Below, piece by piece: positions 1 to 9,009 of a stretch of 64,000 nt of DNA. Both the position numbers and the translations under genes were made by a program. Source of the DNA: an uncultured bacterium (GTDB lineage Bacteria; Fidelibacterota; Marinisomatia; Marinisomatales; Marinisomataceae); the NCBI GenBank assembly GCA_943788675.1, contig CALSRE010000001.1:531573-595572 (forward strand). The letters are read 5' to 3'. The notes under the pieces are model-generated. The model had not been told where the DNA came from. It saw only the letters and a program-made list of their open reading frames with translations, and did no database searches. How positions within the stretch are numbered: position 1 is the stretch's first letter; every line of letters begins with the position of its first letter.

Positions 1-45
1 TCAGCTAAAAACTATTTAAATCAAATGAGGGCAGTTAATGGATAA
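1..45 (+). CDS. 3' end of an upstream gene (partial, unidentified)
   Basis: An open frame enters from the left edge and stops with TAA at 43-45, encoding only 14 residues (SAKNYLNQMRAVNG). It overlaps the start of pyrE by 8 bp, the tight overlap seen between many genes of this window. Because it abuts pyrE it could be another pyrimidine gene such as pyrF, but too little is present to identify it, and a chance open frame cannot be excluded. Confidence 0.35.
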   Translation, partial: SAKNYLNQMRAVNG

Positions 46-631
46 AGATTATTTGAAAATATTTGAAGATACTAAAGCATTAATGTACGGACATTTTGTT
101 TTGTCATCAGGATTGCACAGCGATACATATTTTCAATGTGCAAAAGTTCTTCAGTACCCAAAATATCTATCTTTATTTGGAGAAATTTTGGCAAAGCATT
201 TTTCTTCTGAAGATATTGATAAAGTTATTTCACCAGCTATTGGAGGAATTGTTTTAGGAACTGAAGTTGGAAGAAGATTGAATAAGAAGACTATTTTTTC
301 AGAACGCTCAGATGGAAATATGAAATTGAGAAGAGGCTTCAATATAAAGAAAGGCGAAAAAATTATTATCATTGAAGATGTTTTGAGTACAGGGGGTTCT
401 ATCAAAGAGGTTATTGAATTAATTGACAAATATGGAGGAAATCTTGTTGGTGTTGGTGTAATTGTTGATAGAAGTCTTGCACCTGTTTTTATTCATGATA
501 ACTACTTTTCTGTGACAACACAAAAAGCACAAATTTTTGACAAAGATAATATTCCTGAAAATTTAAAAAATGTGCTCGCAATTAAACCTGGAAGCAATAA
601 AATTATTTCTGATGCTATAGAGCTTGGTTAA
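38..631 (+). CDS. pyrE: Orotate phosphoribosyltransferase
   Basis: This enzyme transfers the phosphoribosyl group of PRPP to orotate, giving OMP in the de novo pyrimidine pathway (cytoplasmic). The 197-residue protein has the usual family length. Its PRPP-binding loop lies at about residues 109-121 (IIIIEDVLSTGGS, the family's VEDV.TTGGS pattern), and the N-terminal SSGLHSDTYFQ segment resembles the SG..S..Y substrate region. GAGG at 26-29 lies 8 bases before the ATG and supports this start. The stop TAA shares one base with the ATG of the next gene (TAATG), so the two are probably translationally coupled. Confidence 0.95.
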   Translation: MDKDYLKIFEDTKALMYGHFVLSSGLHSDTYFQCAKVLQYPKYLSLFGEILAKHFSSEDIDKVISPAIGGIVLGTEVGRRLNKKTIFSERSDGNMKLRRGFNIKKGEKIIIIEDVLSTGGSIKEVIELIDKYGGNLVGVGVIVDRSLAPVFIHDNYFSVTTQKAQIFDKDNIPENLKNVLAIKPGSNKIISDAIELG

Positions 632-1563
632 TGTATAAGGATTTAAAAATTGGACTCGCTTTAGGGGGTGGTGGAGCTAGAGGAGCTTGCCATATTGGTG
701 TTTTAAAAATTTTAGAAGCTCACGGCATTGTTCCAGATATTGTTGCAGGCACAAGTGCGGGATCAATGATTGGAGCTATGTATGCAACTCATCATAATGC
801 TAACCTTGTAGAATCAAAATATATTAAACATGTCCAAAGTGAAAATTTTTCTGATTTAGGATTTAGATATATAGCAAATTCAGAAAAAGATGATTCTATT
901 TTTTCTCAAATTGTCAAACAAATCAAAAATCAATATGTATTGGCAGTTAGTTCAAATAGAAAATCTATTGTTAAAAACGAAAGGTTAGCCAAAGCTGCAG
1001 AAATTCTCTTTGGCAACAAGCAATTTAAGGATTTAAAGATACCGCTAATGGTCACTGCTACAGACTTAGTTTCTGGAAAATCAATTATTTATAGTTCTGG
1101 AAATTTAATTGATGCTGTAGTGCAAAGTTCATCTATTCCTGGATTTGTTGAGCCTACTCAGATAGAAGAAAGAATGCTTATTGATGGAGGGGTGGCTTTG
1201 CCAACTCCGGTAACTCCACTTATAGATAATTGTGATTTTATAATTGCAGTTAATATTACTAGAGGAGTTGAAAATCAGCCTGATCCATCAAATATTTTTG
1301 AAATCTCAAACAGATCGCGAGATATATCAGTATCTCATTTAAATAATTTTTTATTAAATAAAGCAGATTTTGTTATTAAACCAGAGCATAACAATTTGCA
1401 CTGGTCTGCATTTGATAAAACAGAAAAATTTATTGATTCGGGAGAGCTAGCTGCAAATAATTCTATTAAAAATTTGATTAATCAATTAGATAAAAAATTA
1501 CAAAGGCCTGAAAAGAAAGTCAGAGAAACCTTTTGGACAAAATTAAAGAAAAGATTATTTTAA
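631..1563 (+). CDS. Patatin-like phospholipase family protein (RssA type)
   Basis: A 310-residue serine hydrolase of the patatin family. The glycine-rich oxyanion-hole motif GGGGARG is at residues 12-18, the nucleophile elbow GTSAG at 40-44 (Ser42), and the DGG motif with the partner aspartate at Asp185, so the Ser-Asp dyad is intact. There is no signal peptide, so it is probably cytoplasmic or peripherally membrane-bound. The length matches the bacterial RssA/YlbK group rather than large patatins. Substrate is unknown; lipid acyl ester hydrolysis is inferred from the family. It follows pyrE with a one-base overlap and dsbD starts 9 bp after it. Confidence 0.88.
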   Translation: MYKDLKIGLALGGGGARGACHIGVLKILEAHGIVPDIVAGTSAGSMIGAMYATHHNANLVESKYIKHVQSENFSDLGFRYIANSEKDDSIFSQIVKQIKNQYVLAVSSNRKSIVKNERLAKAAEILFGNKQFKDLKIPLMVTATDLVSGKSIIYSSGNLIDAVVQSSSIPGFVEPTQIEERMLIDGGVALPTPVTPLIDNCDFIIAVNITRGVENQPDPSNIFEISNRSRDISVSHLNNFLLNKADFVIKPEHNNLHWSAFDKTEKFIDSGELAANNSIKNLINQLDKKLQRPEKKVRETFWTKLKKRLF

Positions 1564-1571
1564 AACTTCCT

Positions 1572-3389
1572 ATGAAAAATTTTTTAACAATATTATCATT
1601 TTTTGGAATTGTATCTGCGCAGTTTAATGATCCTGCAGAGTTTATAGTAAAAGTTGAAGATGTTAATAAAGGAGAAGTAGCATTAGTTGAAGTTCAATCT
1701 CAGCTTGATTTTTCCTGGAGAATATATGCCGTCTATGATGTTCCTGATGGTCCTTCACCAACAAAATTTATTGTTAATTCGGATATAATTAACAAGGTAG
1801 GTGAAGTTATCGAGCCAGAACCAACTGAAAAATTTGATGAAGGGTTTGGAAATGTAACAAAATACCATGAAGGGTCTCCAAATTTTATTATACCTATTAA
1901 ATTGAACGATGATTTACCAAGCGGTAATTATAATATAGATATTATTATTGATTACCAGGTTTGCAATAACAGTTTATGTTATCCTCCTAATCAAGTTACC
2001 AGATCGGCTTCATTTAACATTACAGATGAAGAGGTAAGGAGTGAACTAACAAGTAATAATTTTGATTTTAACGACTCTTTATTTGCCCGATTGGGATTTG
2101 ATGAAAATGATTTTTTTAATCTTTTATTAACCTCCTTATTTGCTGGTTTTGCTGCATTGCTAACTCCATGCGTTTTTCCAATGATACCAATAACTATTTC
2201 ATTCTTTTTGAAGCGCTCAGAAAATGAAAATACTTCTCCTATCAAAGATGCCTCAGTTTACATGTTAGGTATAGTTCTAACCTTTACATTTCTGGGTTTA
2301 TTATTAGCGATACTTTTAGGTGCATCAGGAGCAACCCAATTAGCATCAAATCCTATTGTAAACTTATTTATTGCCTTTCTTTTTGTTTATTTTGCATTCT
2401 CATTATTTGGTTATTATGAAATTGAAATACCTCAATTTTTAAAACGTTTTTCCCTTCAAAGAGAAAGCTCTGATGGGTATGCTGGAATATTGTTTATGGC
2501 TTTAACATTTACATTAACTTCATTTACATGTACAGTTGCATTTATGGGAACTGTCTTGGTGGTAGCTTCGCAAGGAGACTGGTTTTGGCCAATAATTGGT
2601 ATGTTAATTTTTAGCTTAGCTTTTGCCTCACCATTCTTTTTGTTGGCTTTATTTCCACACTATTTATCGAGACTACCTCAGTCTGGTGGCTGGTTAAATT
2701 CTGTTAAAATCATTATGGGATTTTTAGAATTAGCCGCTGCATTCAAATTTATAAGCAATACTGATTTAGTTTGGAATTGGAATATATTTACTTACGAAGT
2801 CGTACTTTACTCATGGGCTTTAATAATGTTTTTATCTGGATTGTACATTTTTGGCTTATTGAAATTTAAAAATGATTCTCCAGTAACTTTTTCAATTCAA
2901 AGATCTATAGTTGGATTAACTTTTATAATCTTTGCAACCTATTTAGGAGCTGGTAATCATGGTTATGATATAAATGGAACAATAAAATCATATTTACCTC
3001 CAAAAAAATATCAATCAAATCTTAATTGGAATAATAATTTAGAAGATGCTTTTCAGATAGCTCAAACACAAAATAAAAATATTTTTATAGATTTTACTGG
3101 AGTCACATGTACAAACTGCAGATGGATGGAGACAAATATTTTTGATATTTCTTCTGTTGAAAACTTAATGTCAGAGTATATACTTGTTAGTTTATATACA
3201 GACGCAGGTGAAGATTATCTAGAAAAAAGAGCATATCAAATTAATCGATTTGAAACTGCTGCTTTGCCTTACTATGTTATTCTAAGTCCGAATGATAAAG
3301 TATTAGGAGAATTTCCAGGATTAACAAGAGATGTTGAAAGGTTTAAAGAGTTTTTAAGAATTGGTATAAATAATGAAGGAACTTTTTAA
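1572..3389 (+). CDS. dsbD: Thiol:disulfide interchange protein DsbD
   Basis: DsbD carries reducing equivalents from cytoplasmic thioredoxin across the inner membrane to periplasmic thiol proteins. I chose the ATG at 1572, 605 residues, because it opens directly on a signal peptide (MKNFLTILSFFGIVSAQ); an upstream in-frame ATG at 1533 lies inside the preceding gene and would bury that signal. The periplasmic alpha domain has the cysteine pair Cys131/Cys136. A hydrophobic domain (about residues 185-470) has the paired cysteines Cys200 (TPCVFP) and Cys320. The C-terminal thioredoxin-like domain has CTNC at 513-516. All three redox pairs of the cascade are therefore present. No clear Shine-Dalgarno precedes the start. 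Confidence 0.93.
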   Translation: MKNFLTILSFFGIVSAQFNDPAEFIVKVEDVNKGEVALVEVQSQLDFSWRIYAVYDVPDGPSPTKFIVNSDIINKVGEVIEPEPTEKFDEGFGNVTKYHEGSPNFIIPIKLNDDLPSGNYNIDIIIDYQVCNNSLCYPPNQVTRSASFNITDEEVRSELTSNNFDFNDSLFARLGFDENDFFNLLLTSLFAGFAALLTPCVFPMIPITISFFLKRSENENTSPIKDASVYMLGIVLTFTFLGLLLAILLGASGATQLASNPIVNLFIAFLFVYFAFSLFGYYEIEIPQFLKRFSLQRESSDGYAGILFMALTFTLTSFTCTVAFMGTVLVVASQGDWFWPIIGMLIFSLAFASPFFLLALFPHYLSRLPQSGGWLNSVKIIMGFLELAAAFKFISNTDLVWNWNIFTYEVVLYSWALIMFLSGLYIFGLLKFKNDSPVTFSIQRSIVGLTFIIFATYLGAGNHGYDINGTIKSYLPPKKYQSNLNWNNNLEDAFQIAQTQNKNIFIDFTGVTCTNCRWMETNIFDISSVENLMSEYILVSLYTDAGEDYLEKRAYQINRFETAALPYYVILSPNDKVLGEFPGLTRDVERFKEFLRIGINNEGTF

Positions 3390-3410
3390 AAGATAAACCA
3401 TTTTATAAGT

Positions 3411-4802
3411 ATGATAAAAAAAATTACCATTATAGTCTTATTTGTAACAAGTATTTTTGCCCAGTCAAATTTATTTGAACAATTCAGCAACTCTTTTGCA
3501 GATATTGCTGAAAATGTAAATGAATCTGTTGTCACAATTACTACTACCAACACTGTTCAAATGGATAAGGACGTTCAAAATTTTTATCGATATTGGGGTA
3601 GAGATATACCAGATGAATATGAAAGTAAATCATTAGGCTCTGGAGTAATTGTTGATGAAAAAAATGCATACATCGTCACTAATCATCATGTTATTTTTGA
3701 TGAACGATCACAAAAACCTGTTACAGAAATTAAGGTACAGCTACTAGATAAAAGAATTTTTGAAGCAACGGTTGTAGGGCTAGATAAAGCTACTGACTTA
3801 GCTGTGCTTCAAATAGAAGCAAGTGATATTAAAGCTGTTGAATTAGGGGACTCTGAAAAAGTAAGAGTTGGTGAATGGGTGCTTGCTATAGGTAGTCCTT
3901 TTTCTACTTCTTTGAGCCATACTGTTACCGCTGGTATTGTTAGTGCGCTTGGAAGAAATGATGTAATGAATAATTTGAATACTTATCAAAACTTTATTCA
4001 AACAGATGCGGCAATAAATCCGGGAAATAGTGGTGGAGCTCTTTTAAATATGAAAGGTCAATTAATAGGGATTAATGCAGCTATCGCCTCGGGCGGTGGC
4101 AGAGCAAATGCTGGAATTGGTTTTGCTATTCCTTCTGTAATGGTTAAAAAAGTAATGAATGATCTCATTGATAAAGGTTATGTAGTAAGATCTTTCTTAG
4201 GTATTTATATGCAAGATATTAATGAAGATTTATATGAAACATTAGAACTCAAAACAAGAAATGGAGCTATTGTAAGTGATATTGTTGAAGATAGTCCAGC
4301 CGCAAAATCTGGATTAGAAGAAGGAGATGTAATTGTTACCTTTGAAGGAAAGGAAATCAGTAATGGATCTGAGCTTAAAAATCTCGTATCAAGCACTGAC
4401 CCAGGTTCAAGAGTCAAGCTTGGAATTTTCAGAGATAATAAACAAAAAAATATTTATGTCACTCTCGAAGAAAGAGAGGACGAAGTAGTTTCTATACCAA
4501 ATGTGAACTATGAATTTGGTTTATTGTTAGAAAATCCATCTTCCGAGCTTATTGAAAGGTTTAATTTAAAACAGAAAGATCCCTCAAATATCCAAGGAGT
4601 TGTTGTTGTAAGTGTAGAGGAAAATAGCCCTGCTGATAAAGCTGGTCTTGAAGAAGGTGATATAATTTCTAGAGTTGGAAGAAAGAAAATATTCAATACA
4701 AAAGATTTCAAAAATGAGATAAAAAAGTATGATAATGAATCTAAAGTTTTATTTCTAGTTAAGCGCGGTTCATCCTCAAGATTTTTAACTATTTCAAGAT
4801 AA
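3411..4802 (+). CDS. degP: Periplasmic serine protease, HtrA/DegP family
   Basis: A 463-residue trypsin-fold protease with two PDZ domains that degrades or holds misfolded envelope proteins. A signal peptide (MIKKITIIVLFVTSIFAQ) directs export. The catalytic triad is visible: His93 in TNHHV, Asp129 in ATDLAVLQ and Ser207 in GNSGG. PDZ1 covers about residues 265-350 and PDZ2 about 365-455, each with the ENSPADKAGL..GD pattern. Two PDZ domains match DegP/DegQ rather than DegS. It follows dsbD by 21 bp, so two periplasmic protein-quality genes lie together. Whether it is the functional DegP or DegQ cannot be decided from sequence. Confidence 0.93.
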   Translation: MIKKITIIVLFVTSIFAQSNLFEQFSNSFADIAENVNESVVTITTTNTVQMDKDVQNFYRYWGRDIPDEYESKSLGSGVIVDEKNAYIVTNHHVIFDERSQKPVTEIKVQLLDKRIFEATVVGLDKATDLAVLQIEASDIKAVELGDSEKVRVGEWVLAIGSPFSTSLSHTVTAGIVSALGRNDVMNNLNTYQNFIQTDAAINPGNSGGALLNMKGQLIGINAAIASGGGRANAGIGFAIPSVMVKKVMNDLIDKGYVVRSFLGIYMQDINEDLYETLELKTRNGAIVSDIVEDSPAAKSGLEEGDVIVTFEGKEISNGSELKNLVSSTDPGSRVKLGIFRDNKQKNIYVTLEEREDEVVSIPNVNYEFGLLLENPSSELIERFNLKQKDPSNIQGVVVVSVEENSPADKAGLEEGDIISRVGRKKIFNTKDFKNEIKKYDNESKVLFLVKRGSSSRFLTISR

Positions 4803-4853
4803 TTTCTATACAATTGCAATAATTGCACATTTCTTATAAGTTCATAGTTAATT

Positions 4854-7800
4854 ATGAGTATAAATAAAGAAAATCCAAAAATCGATTTTGTAAAAAATGA
4901 ACATGAAATACTTGATTATTGGGCTAAAGAAAACACTTTCAAAAAATTAGTTTCTAAAAACCAAAAAGGTCCAAAATGGAGTTTCTTAGACGGTCCTATT
5001 ACAGCCAATAATCCTATGGGAGTTCACCATGCTTGGGGTAGGACTCTAAAAGATTTATATCAACGTTATAAGTCAATGAATGGATTTCAGCAAAGATATC
5101 AAAATGGTTTTGATTGTCAGGGTTTATGGGTTGAAATTGAAGTTGAAAAAGAACTCGGAATCAAATCAAAAAAAGAAGTTGAAGAGCTTGGCATAGAAAA
5201 GTTTGTAAATCTTTGCAAAGAAAGAGTTGAGAAATTTTCTGAAATTCAAAAAAACCAATCTATTAGGTTAGGATATTGGATGGATTGGGAAAATTCTTAT
5301 TATACAATGTCTGAAGAAAATAATTATGCAATCTGGGCATTTCTAAAAAAATTATTTGAAGATGATAAGATTTATAGAGGAACTGATGTTGTTCCATGGT
5401 CAGGAAGGTCAGGGACTTCCTATTCTCAAATGGAGATTATTGAGGGAAGAAAATTAACAGTACATAAAGGTGTATTTGTAAAGTTTGCTATAAATGAAAG
5501 AAGCAATGAACACATTTTAATATGGACAACCACTCCTTGGACATTGTCGTCGAATATAGCAGTAGCAGTTAATAGAAAAATCAATTACGCAAAAGTCCAA
5601 ATTCAAGATGGAACTATTTTTTATGTCGCTGAAACTAATCTAAAATATCAAAGATTAAATAAAGAATTTTCAGAGAAAAAAAATTGGGTTGAGGGTGTAC
5701 CAAAATTGAAAACACTTGACCAAATTTTTAAAGAACGTGGTGGGTATGAAGTTCTTGAAGTATTAAAGGGCGAAGATCTAGTTGGCCTAACTTATAAAGG
5801 ACCTTTTGATCATTTAGAACCTCAAAATACTGTAGGCGGTTTTCCTATTCATGATACCAGTAATTTGAAAAAGCAGTCTGCTGTTGATTGTCATATTGTT
5901 ATTGATGGAGGCAAGGATTCAGAAGGTAATGATATGGTTGTAGAAGGAGAAGGTACTGGATTTGTTCATATAGCAGGTGGATGTGGTGCCATTGATAATA
6001 AAATTTGTAAAAAAGAAGGCTTTGTAGAAATCTCACCTATTGATAATCAAGCAAATTTTATTGATGGATTTGATTTTATGTCTGGTTTAAGTGTAACTGA
6101 TCCTGATACGGCGCAAAAAATTATAGATGACTTAAAAGATAGAAATCTTCTTCTTTACGTAGAAGACTACCCACACATATATCCTCATTGTTGGAGATCG
6201 GGGGATGAGCTGGTCTTTAAACAAGTTGATGAATGGTACATTAACATGGATTGGAGAAAAAAAATAAAAGCGGTAGTAGATGATATCAATTGGATTCCAG
6301 CATGGGGAAAAGATCGTGAACATGATTGGCTTGATAATATGGGTGATTGGATGATTTCTAAGAAAAGATTTTGGGGTTTAGCTCTCCCTATCTGGACATT
6401 TGAAGATGGAAGTTTTCATGTTGTTGGATCTAAAGAAGAATTAAAAGAGCTTGCAGTGGAAGGATGGGAAAAATTTGAAGGAAATTCTCCACATAGACCT
6501 TGGGTTGATTATGTAAAAATAAAACATCCCAAAACAGGATTAGTTGGCAAAAGAATAAAAGATGTAGGAAATCCTTGGCTCGACGCAGGAATTGTTCCTT
6601 TTTCTACCATGAAATATTTTGATGATAAAAGTTATTGGGAAGAGTGGTTCCCTGCTGATTTTATCACAGAGTGTTTTCCTGGACAATTTAGAAATTGGTT
6701 TTATTCTTTACTTGCGATGTCATCATTTTTAGAAGGAAAATCTCCATTCAAAACTTTACTTGGGCACGCTTTAGTAAAAGATGAATCAGGCGCAGAAATG
6801 CATAAATCTGCTGGAAATGCAATCTGGTTTGACGACGCAGCTGAAAAAATGGGCGTAGATGTAATGAGATGGATGTATTCCAAACAAAATGTTGAGAATA
6901 ACCTTTTATTCGGGTACGACAAAGCCGACGAGGTAAGAAAAAAATTAATTAGTCTTTGGAATGTATATTCTTTCTTCTGTACCTATGCAAATCTTGACAA
7001 TTTTAAACCTCATTCTCATGATATAAGTGATAAAGATTTATCATTGCTCGACAGATGGATTATATCAAAATCTCATCAGCTTACCGCCGATGCTAAATTA
7101 AGCTATGAAAATTTTGAAGTAGATAAGTTGTTAAAAAATGTAGAATCATTTCTCGATGATTTATCCAATTGGTATATAAGAAGAAATCGTAGAAGATTTT
7201 GGAAGAGTGAAAATGATGCTGATAAATTTGTAGCGTACCAAACACTTTATGAGGTGTTACTTGACTTGATAAAGATTCTTTCTCCTATTATACCGTTTGT
7301 AGCTGAAAGAATGTATCTCAATATCACAAAAGATGATGATAATGAAAATAATAACAGTATTCATCTTTCCTCTTTTCCGCAAAGCAATCATAGTAGAATT
7401 GATAATGCATTAATTGAAAAAGTTGATTCTTTAAAAAGAGTAATTGAGTCTGGAAGAGCTGTTAGAAAAAAAGCAAACATAAAGGTAAGACAGCCTTTAA
7501 ATAGCTTGAAAGTTTATACGGCAAATAAAGAAGTAAAATCATTCATTCAGAAGCAAGCAGACATTGTTATCGATGAACTAAATATTAAAGAAGTAGTCTT
7601 TTCGGATAATATCGATGAATTTGGAAAGTTGTTCCTAAAGCCTAACTTTAAAAATTTAAAAATGAAGTTTGGCGATGAAATGCAGGAACCTATGAAGTCA
7701 ATTAGCACAATAAATGCTAAAACAGTTTTAGGGAATCTATTGCATGGCAATTCCTTTCCAGAAAATAGTTTTGAATTAAATAAAGATGATGTTTTGATTA

Positions 7801-8150
7801 CGTTGAAAGCAGAAAAAGGAAGTGAATCTTTTTTAGCGAAGGATTTAATTGTTTGTTTAGATACAACCATAAGTGAGCAATTGAGACTTGAAGGAGTATT
7901 AAGAGATTTGATCAGACAGATTCAATTAATGAGAAAAGAAGCAAATTTTAATATTGATGATAGAATTATCATTTCAGGTTCATTTAAAAATGAATTAAAA
8001 GATGTTATTAGTGAGAATAAAGATTATTTCATGAACGAAGTGCTTTGTACGGATATAGTGGAAAATATGGAAAATTCTGACTATAATGCTTCTTTCATGC
8101 ATAATAATGAAAAAATTGAAATATATATCAAGAAAGTAGAAAGAGGATAA
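4854..8150 (+). CDS. ileS: Isoleucine--tRNA ligase (divergent class I signature)
   Basis: A 1098-residue class I aminoacyl-tRNA synthetase that charges tRNA-Ile. The catalytic core contains the TWWT-like editing-domain entry motif (WTTTPWTL) of Ile/Val/Leu enzymes, the DWISKKRFWG-like segment (WMISKKRFWGLALPIW) and the anticodon-binding domain (RWIISK... NWYIRRNRRRFW). The ATP-binding motifs are unusual: HIGH is replaced by GVHH at residues 56-59 (PMGVHHAWG), and KMSKS by EMHKS at 648-652. These may mark a distinct IleRS subfamily rather than a defect, since flanking residues are well formed. The C-terminal zinc-knuckle of E. coli-type IleRS is not evident. The next gene starts 2 bases after the stop. 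Confidence 0.9.
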   Translation: MSINKENPKIDFVKNEHEILDYWAKENTFKKLVSKNQKGPKWSFLDGPITANNPMGVHHAWGRTLKDLYQRYKSMNGFQQRYQNGFDCQGLWVEIEVEKELGIKSKKEVEELGIEKFVNLCKERVEKFSEIQKNQSIRLGYWMDWENSYYTMSEENNYAIWAFLKKLFEDDKIYRGTDVVPWSGRSGTSYSQMEIIEGRKLTVHKGVFVKFAINERSNEHILIWTTTPWTLSSNIAVAVNRKINYAKVQIQDGTIFYVAETNLKYQRLNKEFSEKKNWVEGVPKLKTLDQIFKERGGYEVLEVLKGEDLVGLTYKGPFDHLEPQNTVGGFPIHDTSNLKKQSAVDCHIVIDGGKDSEGNDMVVEGEGTGFVHIAGGCGAIDNKICKKEGFVEISPIDNQANFIDGFDFMSGLSVTDPDTAQKIIDDLKDRNLLLYVEDYPHIYPHCWRSGDELVFKQVDEWYINMDWRKKIKAVVDDINWIPAWGKDREHDWLDNMGDWMISKKRFWGLALPIWTFEDGSFHVVGSKEELKELAVEGWEKFEGNSPHRPWVDYVKIKHPKTGLVGKRIKDVGNPWLDAGIVPFSTMKYFDDKSYWEEWFPADFITECFPGQFRNWFYSLLAMSSFLEGKSPFKTLLGHALVKDESGAEMHKSAGNAIWFDDAAEKMGVDVMRWMYSKQNVENNLLFGYDKADEVRKKLISLWNVYSFFCTYANLDNFKPHSHDISDKDLSLLDRWIISKSHQLTADAKLSYENFEVDKLLKNVESFLDDLSNWYIRRNRRRFWKSENDADKFVAYQTLYEVLLDLIKILSPIIPFVAERMYLNITKDDDNENNNSIHLSSFPQSNHSRIDNALIEKVDSLKRVIESGRAVRKKANIKVRQPLNSLKVYTANKEVKSFIQKQADIVIDELNIKEVVFSDNIDEFGKLFLKPNFKNLKMKFGDEMQEPMKSISTINAKTVLGNLLHGNSFPENSFELNKDDVLITLKAEKGSESFLAKDLIVCLDTTISEQLRLEGVLRDLIRQIQLMRKEANFNIDDRIIISGSFKNELKDVISENKDYFMNEVLCTDIVENMENSDYNASFMHNNEKIEIYIKKVERG

Positions 8151-8151
8151 T

Positions 8152-8562
8152 GTGGCTAAAAAAGCATATACCAAATCAGAATTAAAAAAATTCGAAAAAA
8201 ATATTTTAGAAAAAATCGGTGAAATTAATGAGAGTATTGAAGGGGTAAGATCTACTACTCAGCCAAATAATTCAGTATTTATTGAAGAAAGGTCAGAGGA
8301 TTTTAATGAAGGAACTGAGGCTCACGAGGTTGAAAAAAATTTTCTTTTAATGTCAAGAGAGTCAGATTACATATTAAATCTAAATAAAGCACTTCAAAGA
8401 ATTAAAGATGGTAATTATGGTATTTGTGAAGTCTATCAAAAAGATGCTGAAAAGTGTGAATGTCCTGATTCTCCATTAATTACTAAAGAAAGATTAATGG
8501 AAGTTCCAAATGCAACAAAAGGTGTTTTTTGTAAAGAAAAGAAAAAATTAAACCTTCTATGA
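8152..8562 (+). CDS. DksA/TraR-type zinc-finger protein, atypical cysteine spacing
   Basis: A 136-residue protein with an N-terminal helical hairpin (about residues 8-85) and a C-terminal finger introduced by the typical DksA/TraR phrase RI.DGNYGIC. It ends with ERLMEVPNAT, as in that family. DksA-type proteins bind RNA polymerase through the secondary channel. The family's CxxC-x17-CxxC is altered: the cysteines are at 92, 102, 104 and 127. A metal site is still possible but has different geometry. The start is GTG, supported by AAGAGG at 8141-8146. It lies between ileS and lspA, the place where TraR/DksA-like genes are often found, and overlaps lspA by 4 bp (ATGA). Confidence 0.78.
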   Translation: MAKKAYTKSELKKFEKNILEKIGEINESIEGVRSTTQPNNSVFIEERSEDFNEGTEAHEVEKNFLLMSRESDYILNLNKALQRIKDGNYGICEVYQKDAEKCECPDSPLITKERLMEVPNATKGVFCKEKKKLNLL

Positions 8563-9005
8563 TTAAATATTTGTCAGTGTTGATTGTAGTTTTAGATCAG
8601 CTTACAAAATTTATAGTACATTCAACAATGAATCTATACGATTCAATCCAAGTTGTTCCTTATTTACTAAATTTTACTTATATCAGAAATGAAGGAATTG
8701 CTTTCGGAATTTATTTTCAAGGAGCTGAAACAATATTCATTGTTTTACCAATTTTGATTACAATTTATTTATTTTATTTACTAAAAAGCGAAGAGTTTCA
8801 AGATAAGTTTTCTCAAATTGCTTTATTTCTTATTATAGCAGGAGCTGTTGGAAATATTATTGATAGAATTTTTAGAGGATATGTAGTTGATTTCATTGAT
8901 TTTCACTTAAATGGTATGCATTGGTACGTATTTAATATAGCAGACTCATCTGTTACAATAGGATTGATATTCTTATTGTATAGCTCTATAATTATAAATA
9001 AATAA
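8559..9005 (+). CDS. lspA: Lipoprotein signal peptidase (signal peptidase II)
   Basis: An aspartyl protease of the inner membrane that removes signal peptides from diacylated prolipoproteins. At 148 residues it has family length with four hydrophobic segments. The conserved blocks are present: NEGIAFG (the N.G.AFG motif), GNIIDR with VVDFIDF, and FNIADS, which together supply the two catalytic aspartates. The start codon overlaps the end of the DksA-like gene (ATGA), and rluD begins 4 bp after its stop, reproducing the common ileS-(traR/dksA)-lspA-rluD order. Confidence 0.95.
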   Translation: MIKYLSVLIVVLDQLTKFIVHSTMNLYDSIQVVPYLLNFTYIRNEGIAFGIYFQGAETIFIVLPILITIYLFYLLKSEEFQDKFSQIALFLIIAGAVGNIIDRIFRGYVVDFIDFHLNGMHWYVFNIADSSVTIGLIFLLYSSIIINK

Positions 9006-9009
9006 TATT

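Noticed and set aside
1533..1571. Upstream ATG of dsbD
   Set aside because: It lies inside the patatin-like gene and would put 13 charged residues before an otherwise complete signal peptide.
7547..7870. Long open frame on the minus strand inside ileS
   Set aside because: It is antisense to a well-supported synthetase gene, has no ribosome-binding site, and its protein shows no recognisable motif. The same holds for antisense frames in gatB (28191-28634), sucD (23575-23922), ftsZ (37040-37378) and htrA (4508-4828).
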